The notes: generated from the letters alone by a model not told the origin. A DNA stretch of 64,000 bases from HXMU1420-2 sp034670145 (GCA_034670145.1 JAXMOA010000011.1:119196-183195); one strand, 5' to 3'. Positions 52,725 to 62,147 are shown, numbered from the stretch's first letter. Numbers and translations are program-made.

Positions 52725-53851
52725 GATCTGGGGGCGACGTCCTGTATCTTGACGATCATATCCAGCACCAGCGCGGCGGGGTCAAGGTTGACTGCGAGCC
52801 CGTGGCGGGTGCGGGCGCTGATCTGGGCAGAGAGGCTGGCCCAGGCGCGCGCCTGTGCTGCATTTGGCGACAGTCGGGCGAGCAGTTCGGCCTCGCCCGG
52901 GGCGGCCAGCGGCGAGGGCGGTTGGCCGCTGGCGCCGGTGCGGGCCAGTCGGGCGAGCAGGATGTCGGTGAGGTCGAGCATCAGGCGGAACCGATCATCG
53001 CCCCCGCGTTGCGCGGCGGATTCGGCAAGTTTGAGGGTGCGGGGGCGGTCCAGCCGGGGGAGGCTTTGCAATATCGCAATCAGCTCGGCGTAGATTTCGA
53101 GCCCGCCGACGGACATCAGCCGCAGCGCGTCCCCGGCGGAGCCTCGGGCGAGGGTCGCCAGGGCCTCTTGGGTGGCGGCATCGGGGGGGCGTTCGGCGCC
53201 TGCCTGTTCGAGTGCGCGGCTCAGGTCGTGCGGTGAAAGCTCTGTCAGGCGCAGGGTGCGGCAGCGGGAGCGGATGGTGGGCAGAAGCCGGGAGGGTTGA
53301 TGTGAGATCAGCAGCAGGGTGGTGCGCGCCGGGGGCTCTTCGAGCATTTTCAGCAGGGCGTTGGCGGCGGAGGGGTTCATTTCGTCGGCGGCATCGACGA
53401 TGACGACGCGCCGCCCGCCGTCTGTGGCGGACAGGCCGAAGAAACGGCCCAGTTTGCGCACGTCTTCGACGACGATCTGGTCGCGCATCTTGCCGGTTTT
53501 GTCATTGGCGCTGCGGGTGATGCTGACCAGGCCCGGATCCGATCCGGCCATGACCCGGTGCGCGACCGGGTTGTCTGGGTCGATATCCAGAGAGACGGGC
53601 GGGGGAGGGGCGCCGAACAGCCCGTCCTCTTGCGCATCGGGCGTGGCGAGAAGGAAGCGGGCGATGCGCCAGGCGAGGGTTGCCTTGCCCACGCCGCGCG
53701 GGCCGGCCAGCAGCCAGCCGTGGTGCAGCCGCCCCGAGACGAAGGCCTGAAGGAAGGCCTGTTCGGCGCTGTCCTGGCCAAACAATTGAACGGCCTCGCG
53801 CGGGTGGGGGGCGCCGGGGGCCTGGTCCGGGGCGGGCAGATCCTGTGTCAT
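52721..53851 (-). CDS. holB: DNA polymerase III subunit delta'
   Basis: 376 residues. Clamp-loader AAA+ fold: HGWLLAGPRGVGKATLAWRIARFLL (P-loop), VVIVDAADEMNPSAANALLKMLEEPP (Walker B region and sensor-1 helix), LLPTIRSRCRTLRL (SRC motif). The zinc-module Cys residues typical of gammaproteobacterial delta' are not evident, replaced by a Pro-rich loop after residue 78. Lies between tmk and tatD. Confidence 0.93.
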   Translation of the reverse strand: MTQDLPAPDQAPGAPHPREAVQLFGQDSAEQAFLQAFVSGRLHHGWLLAGPRGVGKATLAWRIARFLLATPDAQEDGLFGAPPPPVSLDIDPDNPVAHRVMAGSDPGLVSITRSANDKTGKMRDQIVVEDVRKLGRFFGLSATDGGRRVVIVDAADEMNPSAANALLKMLEEPPARTTLLLISHQPSRLLPTIRSRCRTLRLTELSPHDLSRALEQAGAERPPDAATQEALATLARGSAGDALRLMSVGGLEIYAELIAILQSLPRLDRPRTLKLAESAAQRGGDDRFRLMLDLTDILLARLARTGASGQPPSPLAAPGEAELLARLSPNAAQARAWASLSAQISARTRHGLAVNLDPAALVLDMIVKIQDVAPRS

Positions 53852-53996
53852 GGGCGGGGGCGGTTTTGCATGGGGGGGCCTGATTGATGGCGGAGCGAGA
53901 GGGTGTCGGGTTGGGTGGTCTTGGGCCCATGTCGTTTTTGGCCACTGTAATCTTAGACCGGTGTTGGAGGAGGGCCAGCGCTATTTTGGGTCGGTT

Positions 53997-54623
53997 CTAG
54001 GGCAGGGCCTGGGTGACGGTGGCCCAGATATCGCGACCCACGGCATCGGGGTCGCGGTTGCCGTCGATCACATGAAAGCGGTCGCTGTAGGTTTGAGCCA
54101 GTTCCAGAAAGCCGGCGCGCATGCGGCGTTGCAGGTCCGGGCCGAAGTCTTCGAAGCGTTCTTCGCTGCCATTGCGCGACAGGGCGCGGGTCAGGCCGAT
54201 TTCGGGGTCCATGTCGATCAGCAGGGTGAGGTCCGGTTCGCGTCCGATCATCAGGTTGTGCAGCGCGTCGACCTTGGCGCGCAGATCGCCGCGTGACAGC
54301 CCCTGATACATGCGAGTGCTGTCGGCAAAGCGGTCGCAGATCACCACCTTGCCAGCCGCGAGGGCCGGGTTGATGGTGCGTTCCAGGTGATCACGCCGGG
54401 CGGCTGTGAACAGCAGCAGCTCGGTTTCAGGAGACCAGCGGTCCGGGTCACCCTGGAGCACCAGTTTGCGGATCTCTTCGGCCCCGGGTGAGCCGCCCGG
54501 TTCGCGGGTCAGGATCGCATCGATTCCATCGGCGCATAACCGCTCAAACAGGTGGCGTGCCTGGGTCGATTTGCCGGATCCGTCAATGCCCTCGAAGGTG
54601 ATGAAGGTGCCTTTGGCTGTCAC
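53997..54623 (-). CDS. tmk: Thymidylate kinase
   Basis: 208 residues from GTG 54623, which overlaps the dacC stop. P-loop FEGIDGSGKSTQ, DR motif VICDRFADSTRMYQG, LTREPGG and LID-type segment LSRNGSEERFEDFG. Phosphorylates dTMP to dTDP. The 145-bp gap to holB is longer than other joints in the run. Confidence 0.95.
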   Translation of the reverse strand: MTAKGTFITFEGIDGSGKSTQARHLFERLCADGIDAILTREPGGSPGAEEIRKLVLQGDPDRWSPETELLLFTAARRDHLERTINPALAAGKVVICDRFADSTRMYQGLSRGDLRAKVDALHNLMIGREPDLTLLIDMDPEIGLTRALSRNGSEERFEDFGPDLQRRMRAGFLELAQTYSDRFHVIDGNRDPDAVGRDIWATVTQALP

Positions 54624-55807
54624 GACGCGCCCTGTTGAGTCGCGTCATCATTGAAGCGGGAGATCAGGTATTGCGCCGCAGTGCCCAGCCGGATCAGGAA
54701 ACCGCCGCGCGGAATGTCACGGTCCGCGACCAGTGGCACGGTGATTTCGGACAGGCCCTCGGGCGTGATGATGAGTTCGCCGAGTTCCTGGCCCTTGGTG
54801 ATGGGCGCACGGATGGGGCCGATATAGCGCACTTCGCCCTCAAGCTCTCCGGCGGCCAGCACGGGCAGCATGGCGGTCTTGTCCTCTGCGGGGACCAGGG
54901 TCACCGTCGGCTCGCGTCCCATCCAGACTTCTGCCCGCGCGATCGGGTTGTCTTTGGTGGCGATTGTTTTTTCAACGAAGTTGCGAAACGACCAGTTGAC
55001 TATCGCCTCCGCCTCCTCGGCCCGGCGTTCCAGGGAGTCGAGCCCTGAAATCACAAAGATAATGCGGCGATTGCCCTGTTTCGCAGAGCCTACCAGCCCA
55101 TAGCCTGCCGCCTGGGTGTGGCCGGTTTTGAGCCCGTCGGCGCCAATGTCCAGGCGCAGCAAGGGGTTGCGGTTGCGCGTGTTTTGCGGGGCGCGGCCGT
55201 CGAATTTGAACTCGGTTTCCGAAAAAAGCGGGTAAAACTCGGGGAAATCGCGGATGATGTGGTCGGCCAGGATGGCCAGGTCATGCACGGTCATCAGGTG
55301 CCCGGCCTGCGGCCAGCCATTGGAATTCATGAAGGTGGAATTCAACATGCGCATTTTGCGGGCGCGCTGGGTCATGAATCGGGCGAAACCGGCCTCGGTG
55401 CCATCCGGGCTGAGCGCTTCGGCGATGACGGCGCAGGCATCGTTGCCGGACAGGACGATGATGCCGCGCAGCAGATCCTCAACCCGGACCCGATCGGTCG
55501 TGTCGAGGAACATGGTCGAGCCCTTATAGCTCATCGCGTGGGAGGAGACGGGCAGTTTTTCGTCCAGGGAGAGGCGGCCATCGCGGACCGCCTCGAACGC
55601 GACGTAGAGCGTCATCAGTTTGGACATAGAGGCGGGCGGAAGCTGATCGTCCGCGTTTTTGGACATCAGCACGGTGCCGCTGTTCTGGTCCAGGACGTAG
55701 GCCGCCCTTGCACTGGTGTCAAAGGCGGCGGCAGGGCCTGAGGTCAGGGCAACGCCCAGGATCAGGCCGCAGCCAAGGACGAGGCTGCGTAGCAGAGTTT
55801 GGGGCAA
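54620..55807 (-). CDS. dacC: D-alanyl-D-alanine carboxypeptidase (DacC/PBP5 type)
   Basis: 395 residues. Signal peptide to about residue 28 (SGPAAAFDT), SxxK in PPASMSKLM, SxN in VLSGNDACAV, KTG in DGLKTGHTQAAGYG, then a PBP5-type beta C-domain and an amphipathic end. Periplasmic trimming of pentapeptide stems. Stands between the SPOR lipoprotein gene and tmk, the usual Rhodobacteraceae arrangement. Confidence 0.95.
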   Translation of the reverse strand: MPQTLLRSLVLGCGLILGVALTSGPAAAFDTSARAAYVLDQNSGTVLMSKNADDQLPPASMSKLMTLYVAFEAVRDGRLSLDEKLPVSSHAMSYKGSTMFLDTTDRVRVEDLLRGIIVLSGNDACAVIAEALSPDGTEAGFARFMTQRARKMRMLNSTFMNSNGWPQAGHLMTVHDLAILADHIIRDFPEFYPLFSETEFKFDGRAPQNTRNRNPLLRLDIGADGLKTGHTQAAGYGLVGSAKQGNRRIIFVISGLDSLERRAEEAEAIVNWSFRNFVEKTIATKDNPIARAEVWMGREPTVTLVPAEDKTAMLPVLAAGELEGEVRYIGPIRAPITKGQELGELIITPEGLSEITVPLVADRDIPRGGFLIRLGTAAQYLISRFNDDATQQGAS

Positions 55808-55819
55808 TCCGGTCTCCTG

Positions 55820-56722
55820 TTACTTTACGACGGCATAAGCGTCGGAGAATCCGGCCTCCCTGATTTGCTTGAGAAGAGAGGACCGTTCACTCTTGGTTTT
55901 AGCCGGACCGACGACGACACGCCAGTAGGTCTTGTTGTTGAGCGTCTCTTTGAAGATGGTTGGGACCATTCCGGCGTTGCGCATTTGCGCGGCCGTGCGG
56001 TTGGCGTTGTCTTCGACGCTGAAGATACCGATCTGGATATAGGGCTTGCCCAGGGAGGAGACCGGCTTGGATGGGGCTGCAGCCTTGGCCACGGCCTTGG
56101 AGGGGGTCACGGTTTCTGTCGCTTTGGCGGATTGATCGGCCGCCTCGATGGCGGCGGCGGCGGCTGCGATCGGGTCCAGCGTGGCGTCAGAGGTCTGGTC
56201 GGCACTGTCCAGGCTTGCGGTCTGGACGGCGGCCGCTTCGGGGACGACATCGGAGTCTGGCGTGTCTTCGACGGTTTCGCGGCGCAGGGCGGTGACGTTC
56301 AGTTCGACCGGGGCGCCGGCGATCATGCCGAGGGCCGCCGCCGCATCAGAGGAGGCCTGCAGGCGCGGTCCGGGAATATCGCGTTCGCGCCGGAACAGGG
56401 CGCCGATGACAAATTTGTCGTTTGTGCTGTTGCGGATGATCACACGCTCAGGCTCTGTCACATCGGGATGCGCGATCCAGACGCCACCCAGCGACGGACG
56501 CCCGTCCCACAGGCCGCTTTCGGTGACCTGGAACACATCCGGAGATTCGACATCGCGTTCGACCAGAGTAGTGGTGGTGTTTGCGGCTTCGCTTTTGGTG
56601 CTGTCTGCGGGTTGCAGGAAGCCCAGTTTCGGGGATTCCTCGCATCCGGCCAGCGCGCCCAATGCTAGAACGATTCCTGCTATCCTTGCAGATGACCGGA
56701 GCGGCCCCTGATAGTATGACAT
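55820..56722 (-). CDS. Lipoprotein with C-terminal SPOR domain
   Basis: 300 residues. Lipobox ALGALAGC at about residue 27; middle acidic and Ala-rich region; SPOR domain about 225-300 (YIQIGIFSVEDNANRTAAQMRNAG, WRVVVGPAKTKSER) that binds denuded septal peptidoglycan. Directly upstream of dacC (12 bp), which fits a shared role in cell-wall maturation at division. Confidence 0.9.
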   Translation of the reverse strand: MSYYQGPLRSSARIAGIVLALGALAGCEESPKLGFLQPADSTKSEAANTTTTLVERDVESPDVFQVTESGLWDGRPSLGGVWIAHPDVTEPERVIIRNSTNDKFVIGALFRRERDIPGPRLQASSDAAAALGMIAGAPVELNVTALRRETVEDTPDSDVVPEAAAVQTASLDSADQTSDATLDPIAAAAAAIEAADQSAKATETVTPSKAVAKAAAPSKPVSSLGKPYIQIGIFSVEDNANRTAAQMRNAGMVPTIFKETLNNKTYWRVVVGPAKTKSERSSLLKQIREAGFSDAYAVVK

Positions 56723-56988
56723 AACGTGCCCTTCGCCTCGTTGCTGGCGCTTTTGCGCTCTTTGTTGCCGGATGTCCGGCCCTGCTCTACTGGTGTTTTC
56801 ACCTTATGGGGTGATGATAACCTGTTCGGGGCGTCAATGAAAGCCTGAGAAATTCTGAGAGGCAAGCGGGCCAAAGGCGTGACCCAAACGCAACCTGTCG
56901 GTCGGATGGTTATCCGGTGGCGGCGCAGGATGTGTGCGGTTTTCTGCTTGCTTCGCGGACGAGGGATGCGTAAACCGCCGGGCGATCC

Positions 56989-57078
56989 GGAAGCGTGGCC
57001 GAGCGGTTGAAGGCACTGGTCTTGAAAACCAGCAAACGTGAAAGCGTTTCGTGGGTTCGAATCCCACCGCTTCCGCCA
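56989..57078 (+). tRNA. tRNA-Ser(UGA)
   Basis: 90 nt including encoded CCA. Acceptor GGAAGCG (56989-56995) pairs with CGCTTCC (57068-57074); anticodon loop CTTGAAA gives UGA; long variable arm AACGTGAAAGCGTT; T-arm GTGGGTTCGAATCCCAC. Its 3' end is a likely phage attachment site, since an integrase gene begins about 125 bp downstream. Confidence 0.97.
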
Positions 57079-57202
57079 GCCCTAGTCCCCATGTGCCCCC
57101 AACTGTCCTGTTTTCATTGAGTATTATTTCATAGCGATCACCATGCATCCCCAGCCATAACCATGAAACACCGGCATTCAGGTGGGGCAATAGGTGGGAC
57201 AG

Positions 57203-58336
57203 ATGCGGGTACGGACACTACACAAATTGACAGCACGGGGCGTGGCAACCGCCGGTCCAGGTATGCACTCTGACGGCGGCGGGCTGTTCCTGCGCGTGAA
57301 GGGCAACGGTCGGTCGTGGGTTTTCCGATACACAGAGCGCGGACGCAAGCGTGAGAAGGGTCTCGGCCCGGCCAGCGCCGTGTCGCTCGCAGAGGCCCGC
57401 AAACGAGCCGCTGCGGCGCGTGAGGCCGTGACGGATGGTCGTGATCCGATAGACGGCGGCACGGCGGCGCGTGAGGCCGTGACGTTTGAGCAGGCGATGG
57501 CAAGTTACATCACGGCCCATCACCAGACATGGTCCAACGCCAAACACTCGGCCCAATGGGAAAGCAGCCTGCGACGGCACGCAGGGCCGCTGATGGGCCT
57601 GCGGGTCGATCAAGTCACCACAGCCGATGTCGAGGCTGTTCTGACCCCGATCTGGCTGACCAAGGTCGAGACAGCCGGTCGTGTGCGCCAGCGGGTCGAG
57701 CGGATACTGTCGGCCAGTATTGCCCGAGGCGACCGGCCCGGTCCGAACCCGGCTGCACTGCGCGACAATCTCGAACACATCCTGCCCCGGCAAAAGCACG
57801 TGGTGCGGCACCATGCGGCTGTGACGGTCGCGGAGGCACCACGGGTGTTCCGGGTGGCGTTGGACCGTCGAGGCCGAGGCATCGGCTATCAGGCGCTGGT
57901 TGTGGTGATGTTGACGGCCTCTCGGTCCGGTGAGGTGCGGCACATGCGCTGGACTGACATCCAAGGCGACACGTTGGTTATTCCTGCCCAGCGCATGAAG
58001 GCCCGACGCCCTCACCGCGTGCCGATCAGCGGTCCGCTGGCGGTCTTCCTGAGCAGCTTGCCGCGCATGGCCGGGACCGACCTGATTCTGCCGGGTACGG
58101 CTGGTCGGCCCATGTCGGATATGACGATGGCAAAAGCCCTGCGCAATGCCGGTTGGGGCGATGCGACCCCACACGGGATGCGGAGTACGTTTTCAACATG
58201 GGCCAACGAGGCCGCATGGTCGCGGGATCTGGTCGAGGACGCACTGGCCCACCGAATCGGATCGGACGTTGAACGGGCCTATCGGCGCGGTGATTTTCTG
58301 GAGCGGAGACGACCTCTGATGGAGAGTTGGGTGTGA
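57203..58336 (+). CDS. Tyrosine site-specific integrase (P4/DUF4102 type)
   Basis: 377 residues from ATG 57203 with AGGTGGG just upstream; GTG 57194 is possible. N-terminal arm-binding domain (DGGGLFLRVKGNGRSWVFRYTERGRKREKGLG), core-binding domain, catalytic domain: Arg in TASRSGEVRHMRW, HxxR in TPHGMRSTFSTWA, His in EDALAHRIG, and nucleophile Tyr in VERAYRRGD. Integrates the element at the adjacent tRNA-Ser. Confidence 0.94.
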   Translation: MRVRTLHKLTARGVATAGPGMHSDGGGLFLRVKGNGRSWVFRYTERGRKREKGLGPASAVSLAEARKRAAAAREAVTDGRDPIDGGTAAREAVTFEQAMASYITAHHQTWSNAKHSAQWESSLRRHAGPLMGLRVDQVTTADVEAVLTPIWLTKVETAGRVRQRVERILSASIARGDRPGPNPAALRDNLEHILPRQKHVVRHHAAVTVAEAPRVFRVALDRRGRGIGYQALVVVMLTASRSGEVRHMRWTDIQGDTLVIPAQRMKARRPHRVPISGPLAVFLSSLPRMAGTDLILPGTAGRPMSDMTMAKALRNAGWGDATPHGMRSTFSTWANEAAWSRDLVEDALAHRIGSDVERAYRRGDFLERRRPLMESWV

Positions 58337-58455
58337 TACTTGCTTTATTAAGCATCGCTTCCTTCAGTCATGCGCTTTGCATTTAAGGGGTGTTTACGTC
58401 TGTCGAAAACTGTCCATAGTGCCTCCCCATCAGAAACAAACGATGGAGAATCGTC

Positions 58456-58656
58456 ATGCATAGTGACCAACTCGACTCGGTCCTTACCCGGAAAGAAACC
58501 GCCAAGATCCTTGGTGTGACACCGTCCACCTTGGACCGGATGCGCAAGGACGGTGGGTTCCCCCACCCGATCAAACTCAGCCCGCAGCGGATCGGATGGC
58601 GACAGTCTGATCTGAGCCACTGGATCGCGACCCGGCCCGCGATGGACCGTCCGTGA
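58456..58656 (+). CDS. AlpA-like helix-turn-helix regulator / excisionase
   Basis: 66 residues: MerR/AlpA-type wing-helix LTRKETAKILGVTPSTLDRMRKDGGFPHPIKLS...RIGWRQSDLSHWI. GGAGA lies 7 bases upstream. In P4-type elements AlpA controls integrase expression and excision; same position and orientation here. Confidence 0.9.
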   Translation: MHSDQLDSVLTRKETAKILGVTPSTLDRMRKDGGFPHPIKLSPQRIGWRQSDLSHWIATRPAMDRP

Positions 58657-58792
58657 CCGGAACGGAAAAGGGTGGCTCGCCCACGTAGCGAACCGCCCCA
58701 ATCACACAGAACAACCCAGAACAACTTGCGATAATCCCGGTGGTGTCATGATACCCCACGACGGTTCGCGGTACAACACTGAGGATCGAAAA

Positions 58793-59110
58793 ATGCACAA
58801 CCTCTCAACCGCAGCCGCCGCCGGATTTGATACCATTTTACCACTGATCCCGGTGGACGGTCAGCTTTTTCCGGGCGGTACGGACCATGACGGTTCATAC
58901 ATCCCACCAACAACCATTCCCCCCGAAGCCAGAGGCAAGGTGCCCGGCTCCCTGATCGGCAACTATTGGACCGGCCTGCCCGGTTGGACCAACTACCAGA
59001 TCACACCCGAGGAGATCACCCGTCATGACGCGATGGGAGCCAACTGCGGCCTACGTATGGGTGAACATTGGGTTGGTGTTGATCTCGACTCGACCGACCC
59101 TACCTGCTGA
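58793..59110 (+). pseudogene. Truncated bifunctional primase-polymerase (prim-pol) N-terminus
   Basis: 105 residues from ATG 58793 (GAGGA seven bases upstream; ATG 58748 also in frame). The frame shows the prim-pol entry region (IPPEARGKVPGSLIGNYW) and ends just after its first catalytic acidic motif (GVDLDSTD) at a stop. The remainder of a prim-pol domain (usually 200 or more residues) is absent, and the helicase gene begins in another frame. Probably an internal deletion with frameshift. Confidence 0.6.
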
Positions 59111-60431
59111 TCTGGAGGCACGTCGCAAGGCAGACGCCTCGGCCCGTGCGGCCCAACGGACCATAGACCAGCACATGGCGATAATGCCTCCTGCTGTGTC
59201 GATGGCCCCCATGCCTGCTGTGATGGCTCCCACACAGCCGGTCCGACCCGAACACACCATCGACCTTGTCCTGAACGACGCTGGCGTTCCTGTGATGTCC
59301 ACAGCAAACGTCCATGCGTATCTGAACAATCAGGACTGCTGGCGTGGGGTGTTTGGGTTCAATGAAATGACCGGTAAGGTCATCGTCCGAGGCCACATCC
59401 CCTCTCCCGGTTCGAGGGTCAAAGATCTCAACCGGTCCTTGAGTGACGCTGACGTCCGTCATGTCTTGGCATGGTTTCAACGTCACCTTTTCCCCAAGAT
59501 TTCGATCACGGATGTCCGAAACGCGATCTATTTGGCGGCAGATGATTTCCCCTTCGATCCTCTGGCCGATTACCTCAACGCTTTGGTCTGGGACGGCGAA
59601 GAGCGCATCGGGTCATGGCTGACGGACTATGCCGGTGTGGGGGCAGGCCCCTACACATCACAGGTCGGTCGGAAGTGGTTGATTGCTGCCGTCGCACGCG
59701 CCCTCCGACCCGGCTGCAAGGTCGATGCGGCACTGGTCATGGAAGGTTCACAAGGCGTCGGAAAGAGCAGCCTCCTGCGGTCGCTCTGTTACGACGAGCG
59801 GTGGTTCGGAGACAATCTACCACCCTTCGATTCCAAAGACGCTTCGGCGTATCTGGCTGGGCAGTGGATCATTGAGATGGCCGAACTGACAGCCCTGCGT
59901 CGATCAGACCGTGAGAGTATGCGGGCGTTCCTGACGCGCCAGATCGACGAGTTCCGAAAACCATACGCGACCGAAACGATGGAACACCCACGTCGGTGCG
60001 TCTTCGCCGGGACAACCAATCGGGACGACTACCTGACCGACGTTGAGGGCGAGCGCCGGTTCTGGATCGTCAAATGCAGCGGACAACCCAAAATCGCCGA
60101 TCTTGTGGCTGTGCGTGACCAGCTTTGGGCAGAGGCCGTGGCGGCGTACCGTGCGAACGAGACTTGGTTCCTCGACCCCGACATCGCAGAGCAGGCCCGT
60201 CAGGTTCAAGTCTCACGGGTGGAGGAAGACCCGTGGTCGGAGGTTCTTGCACCGTATCTGACCCGCAAGACCGATACGACGATTGGCGAATGTATGAACA
60301 TAATCGGGCGTGAGGCCTCCCTACAAAAACCTCATGACCGGAAACGGGTGAAGGGAATCCTTCAAGGTTTTGGGTTCGGTAAAAAGGAGAAAAAGGGGGG
60401 CATAATGCGTTTCTATAGGCAGGAGGACTAG
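59025..60431 (+). CDS. VapE-type phage/satellite primase-helicase protein
   Basis: 468 residues from ATG 59025 (GAGGAG 10 bases before); the first 50 codons overlap the prim-pol frame and may not be native, ATG 59176 being the next choice. Virulence-associated E family core: AIYLAADDFPFDPLADYL, Walker A MEGSQGVGKSSLLRSL, AGQWIIEMAELTALRRSDRESMRAFLTRQIDEFRKPY, CVFAGTTNRDDYL, EGERRFWIVKC. Superfamily-3-like helicase used for satellite replication. Followed by the inverted-repeat origin candidate. Confidence 0.88.
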   Translation: MTRWEPTAAYVWVNIGLVLISTRPTLPADLEARRKADASARAAQRTIDQHMAIMPPAVSMAPMPAVMAPTQPVRPEHTIDLVLNDAGVPVMSTANVHAYLNNQDCWRGVFGFNEMTGKVIVRGHIPSPGSRVKDLNRSLSDADVRHVLAWFQRHLFPKISITDVRNAIYLAADDFPFDPLADYLNALVWDGEERIGSWLTDYAGVGAGPYTSQVGRKWLIAAVARALRPGCKVDAALVMEGSQGVGKSSLLRSLCYDERWFGDNLPPFDSKDASAYLAGQWIIEMAELTALRRSDRESMRAFLTRQIDEFRKPYATETMEHPRRCVFAGTTNRDDYLTDVEGERRFWIVKCSGQPKIADLVAVRDQLWAEAVAAYRANETWFLDPDIAEQARQVQVSRVEEDPWSEVLAPYLTRKTDTTIGECMNIIGREASLQKPHDRKRVKGILQGFGFGKKEKKGGIMRFYRQED

Positions 60432-60440
60432 GGCAAACGA

Positions 60441-60581
60441 ATGGATACATCGTTCACACCCCTTTCGTTTGTTTCTGGAGGACTTGCAGGATCACTACCT
60501 CCTAAAGAGTCTGAGAATTAAAGATCGTTTATAAACAAGGTGTTAAATACCAAACGAAAGGGGTGTGAACGATGTATCCAT
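60441..60581. repeat. 31-bp perfect inverted repeat around an AT-rich core; candidate replication origin
   Basis: Arms at 60441-60471 and 60551-60581 are exact reverse complements over all 31 positions, separated by 79 bp that become AT-rich toward the right (60505-60550). The left arm begins 10 bp after the helicase stop. In satellites such as SaPIs the origin lies beside the primase/helicase gene and contains paired repeats flanking an AT-rich stretch, which fits. A transcription-level hairpin function is the alternative. Confidence 0.6.
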
Positions 60582-60680
60582 ATTTGGTCCTAGTAGCCCC
60601 TCTAAAATGTACAGAGGTTAGGAGAGAAGTCCTCCTCCTCCTCCTCCACCACCAAAACACAACGGCAAAGGAGCCACCAA

Positions 60681-60968
60681 ATGACTACACCTGCACTAAA
60701 ACATCCGGGCGTTCTGAACGCGCCGCCCATCTACGACGACAAACCCCTCCACATGATAGGGCTGAGACCTTCCGTCCCGACGGACCGCACGCTTACGGAG
60801 GCCGATTGGACCAAGGCCAGCGAGATCGCTCACGACGTCTGGCTGCTTTGCCGACCTTTTCGGTCATCCAAGTCAATTTGCCGGATGTGTGCTCCGATCC
60901 ACGGAGCAGACTTGTGGAAGGCTGGTAGGACCAATCTAAAGAAGCGAGGAAAGGCCAGCCTTTTCTAA
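60681..60968 (+). CDS. Small island protein with CxxC
   Basis: 95 residues; AAAGGAG seven bases before ATG 60681. Contains CRPFRSSKSICRMCAPIHGADLW with three Cys, of which ICRMC forms a CxxC pair, and a basic C-terminus (KAGRTNLKKRGKA). Upstream DNA carries a CTC microsatellite (about 60631-60655). Family not recognised; could be a small zinc-binding regulator or a satellite gene. The end overlaps the convergent regulator gene by 33 bp. Confidence 0.55.
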   Translation: MTTPALKHPGVLNAPPIYDDKPLHMIGLRPSVPTDRTLTEADWTKASEIAHDVWLLCRPFRSSKSICRMCAPIHGADLWKAGRTNLKKRGKASLF

Positions 60969-62045
60969 GCCCTCACGAACGGAGGCACGGACATCGTCGC
61001 GTGGCATATAGGCACTGAGGATGCGATCCGTGTCATAAAGCAGCCACGGGCATTGATTGATCGTTCGCTCAAGCTCGCGCCGCGCCGCTTCCTTTAGACC
61101 AAGCTGTCCCAGCGCTGCAGTGCGATCAATTCCACTCCAGAAGAAGTGCGGCATTCCGAACGCCATTGCGGAACTCAAGGCCCTTTCGTAGTCGCCGTCA
61201 GTGTAGGCAAGCAGGAAGGGCGCATGGTGGATCCATCCCGGAAGATCGTGCCGATCGAAGAGATTCGCGTCCGCCTGGCCTAAGTCCGGCCGTTGATCGC
61301 TGACCAGCGTTCGAGCCCAGACACCAAATGCCTTGTCCCTTGGATCTGTGCCAAACTCCACCAAGTTTATTGCTAGTGCTTCTACGGAGTGTGTGTGTCC
61401 GTCGAGCAGTTCCGCAAAAGCGGATACTAGGACGATATATCCATCGTCGGCGTCAAACTCACGAGCGCACTCAAGTGTCGCGTGGGCTAGATCAAGAACC
61501 TTGCGACCGTTGCCGATGCCGTGTTTGTGGCTATCCATCAGAAGGTCGGCCTTTGCCGCAAGCAATCGGGCGTTCTCGGGGTGGGCCGTCAACCCAGATT
61601 CAACTTTTCTCAGAGTTTTTGACAACGCCTGCTTCGATGCAACCGACTGGTATTGGTCAACGGTTTCAAGGGCATGATCCGCAATATTTCTGTGATTTTT
61701 GGACTGATAGGTGATCGTTGGTTCGAAGGTGCCGGTTTCTATCGATATCTCCACGTCGTCCCTTCGACCTTGTCCTGAATAATACAAGCGCAGGGAGCGG
61801 CGCATCCTGTTGGCCGCCACGCGTACGCTGGGATCCTGCGAGCTCTTGAACCCGGCGGGCTTTCCCAGAGCTTCGCGTGCAAGCACAGTCGCGTTGAGCC
61901 GACTGGCTGTTCCCTCCAACGCAGCCTCGATGATGAAGCAGAGCATCTTGGACAGCACCGGCGCATCCCGGAACTCGACCGAGGCCAGAACGCGCGCCAA
62001 CTGCGCGCGGATTTCAGTCTCATCGGGTTGCTGGAACGCTGTCAT
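60936..62045 (-). CDS. Winged-helix/TPR-type putative regulator
   Basis: 369 residues from ATG 62045 (MTAFQQPDETEIRAQL); ATG 62057 is four codons upstream, and the frame extends to 62660 antisense to the amidohydrolase gene, which is rejected. N-terminal domain pattern RVLASVEFRDAPVLSKMLCFIIEAALEG, then QDPSVRVAANRMRRSLRLYYSGQG and IETGTFEPTI, known from proteins that pair this domain with TPR or adenylate-cyclase modules. The C-terminal two-thirds is helical with TPR-like repeats (about 150-360). Divergent from the exported amidohydrolase with about 100 bp between, so a regulatory link is plausible. Confidence 0.75.
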   Translation of the reverse strand: MTAFQQPDETEIRAQLARVLASVEFRDAPVLSKMLCFIIEAALEGTASRLNATVLAREALGKPAGFKSSQDPSVRVAANRMRRSLRLYYSGQGRRDDVEISIETGTFEPTITYQSKNHRNIADHALETVDQYQSVASKQALSKTLRKVESGLTAHPENARLLAAKADLLMDSHKHGIGNGRKVLDLAHATLECAREFDADDGYIVLVSAFAELLDGHTHSVEALAINLVEFGTDPRDKAFGVWARTLVSDQRPDLGQADANLFDRHDLPGWIHHAPFLLAYTDGDYERALSSAMAFGMPHFFWSGIDRTAALGQLGLKEAARRELERTINQCPWLLYDTDRILSAYMPRDDVRASVREGLEKAGLSSLL

Positions 62046-62147
62046 ACCGCCGGACATCTCCAATGGATCAGGAAGTGTTAGTAACATTCCACACGTGCGG
62101 ACGAATAGATAGGCTGTTGCAAATGGACACCCATGGAGGATTTTGGC

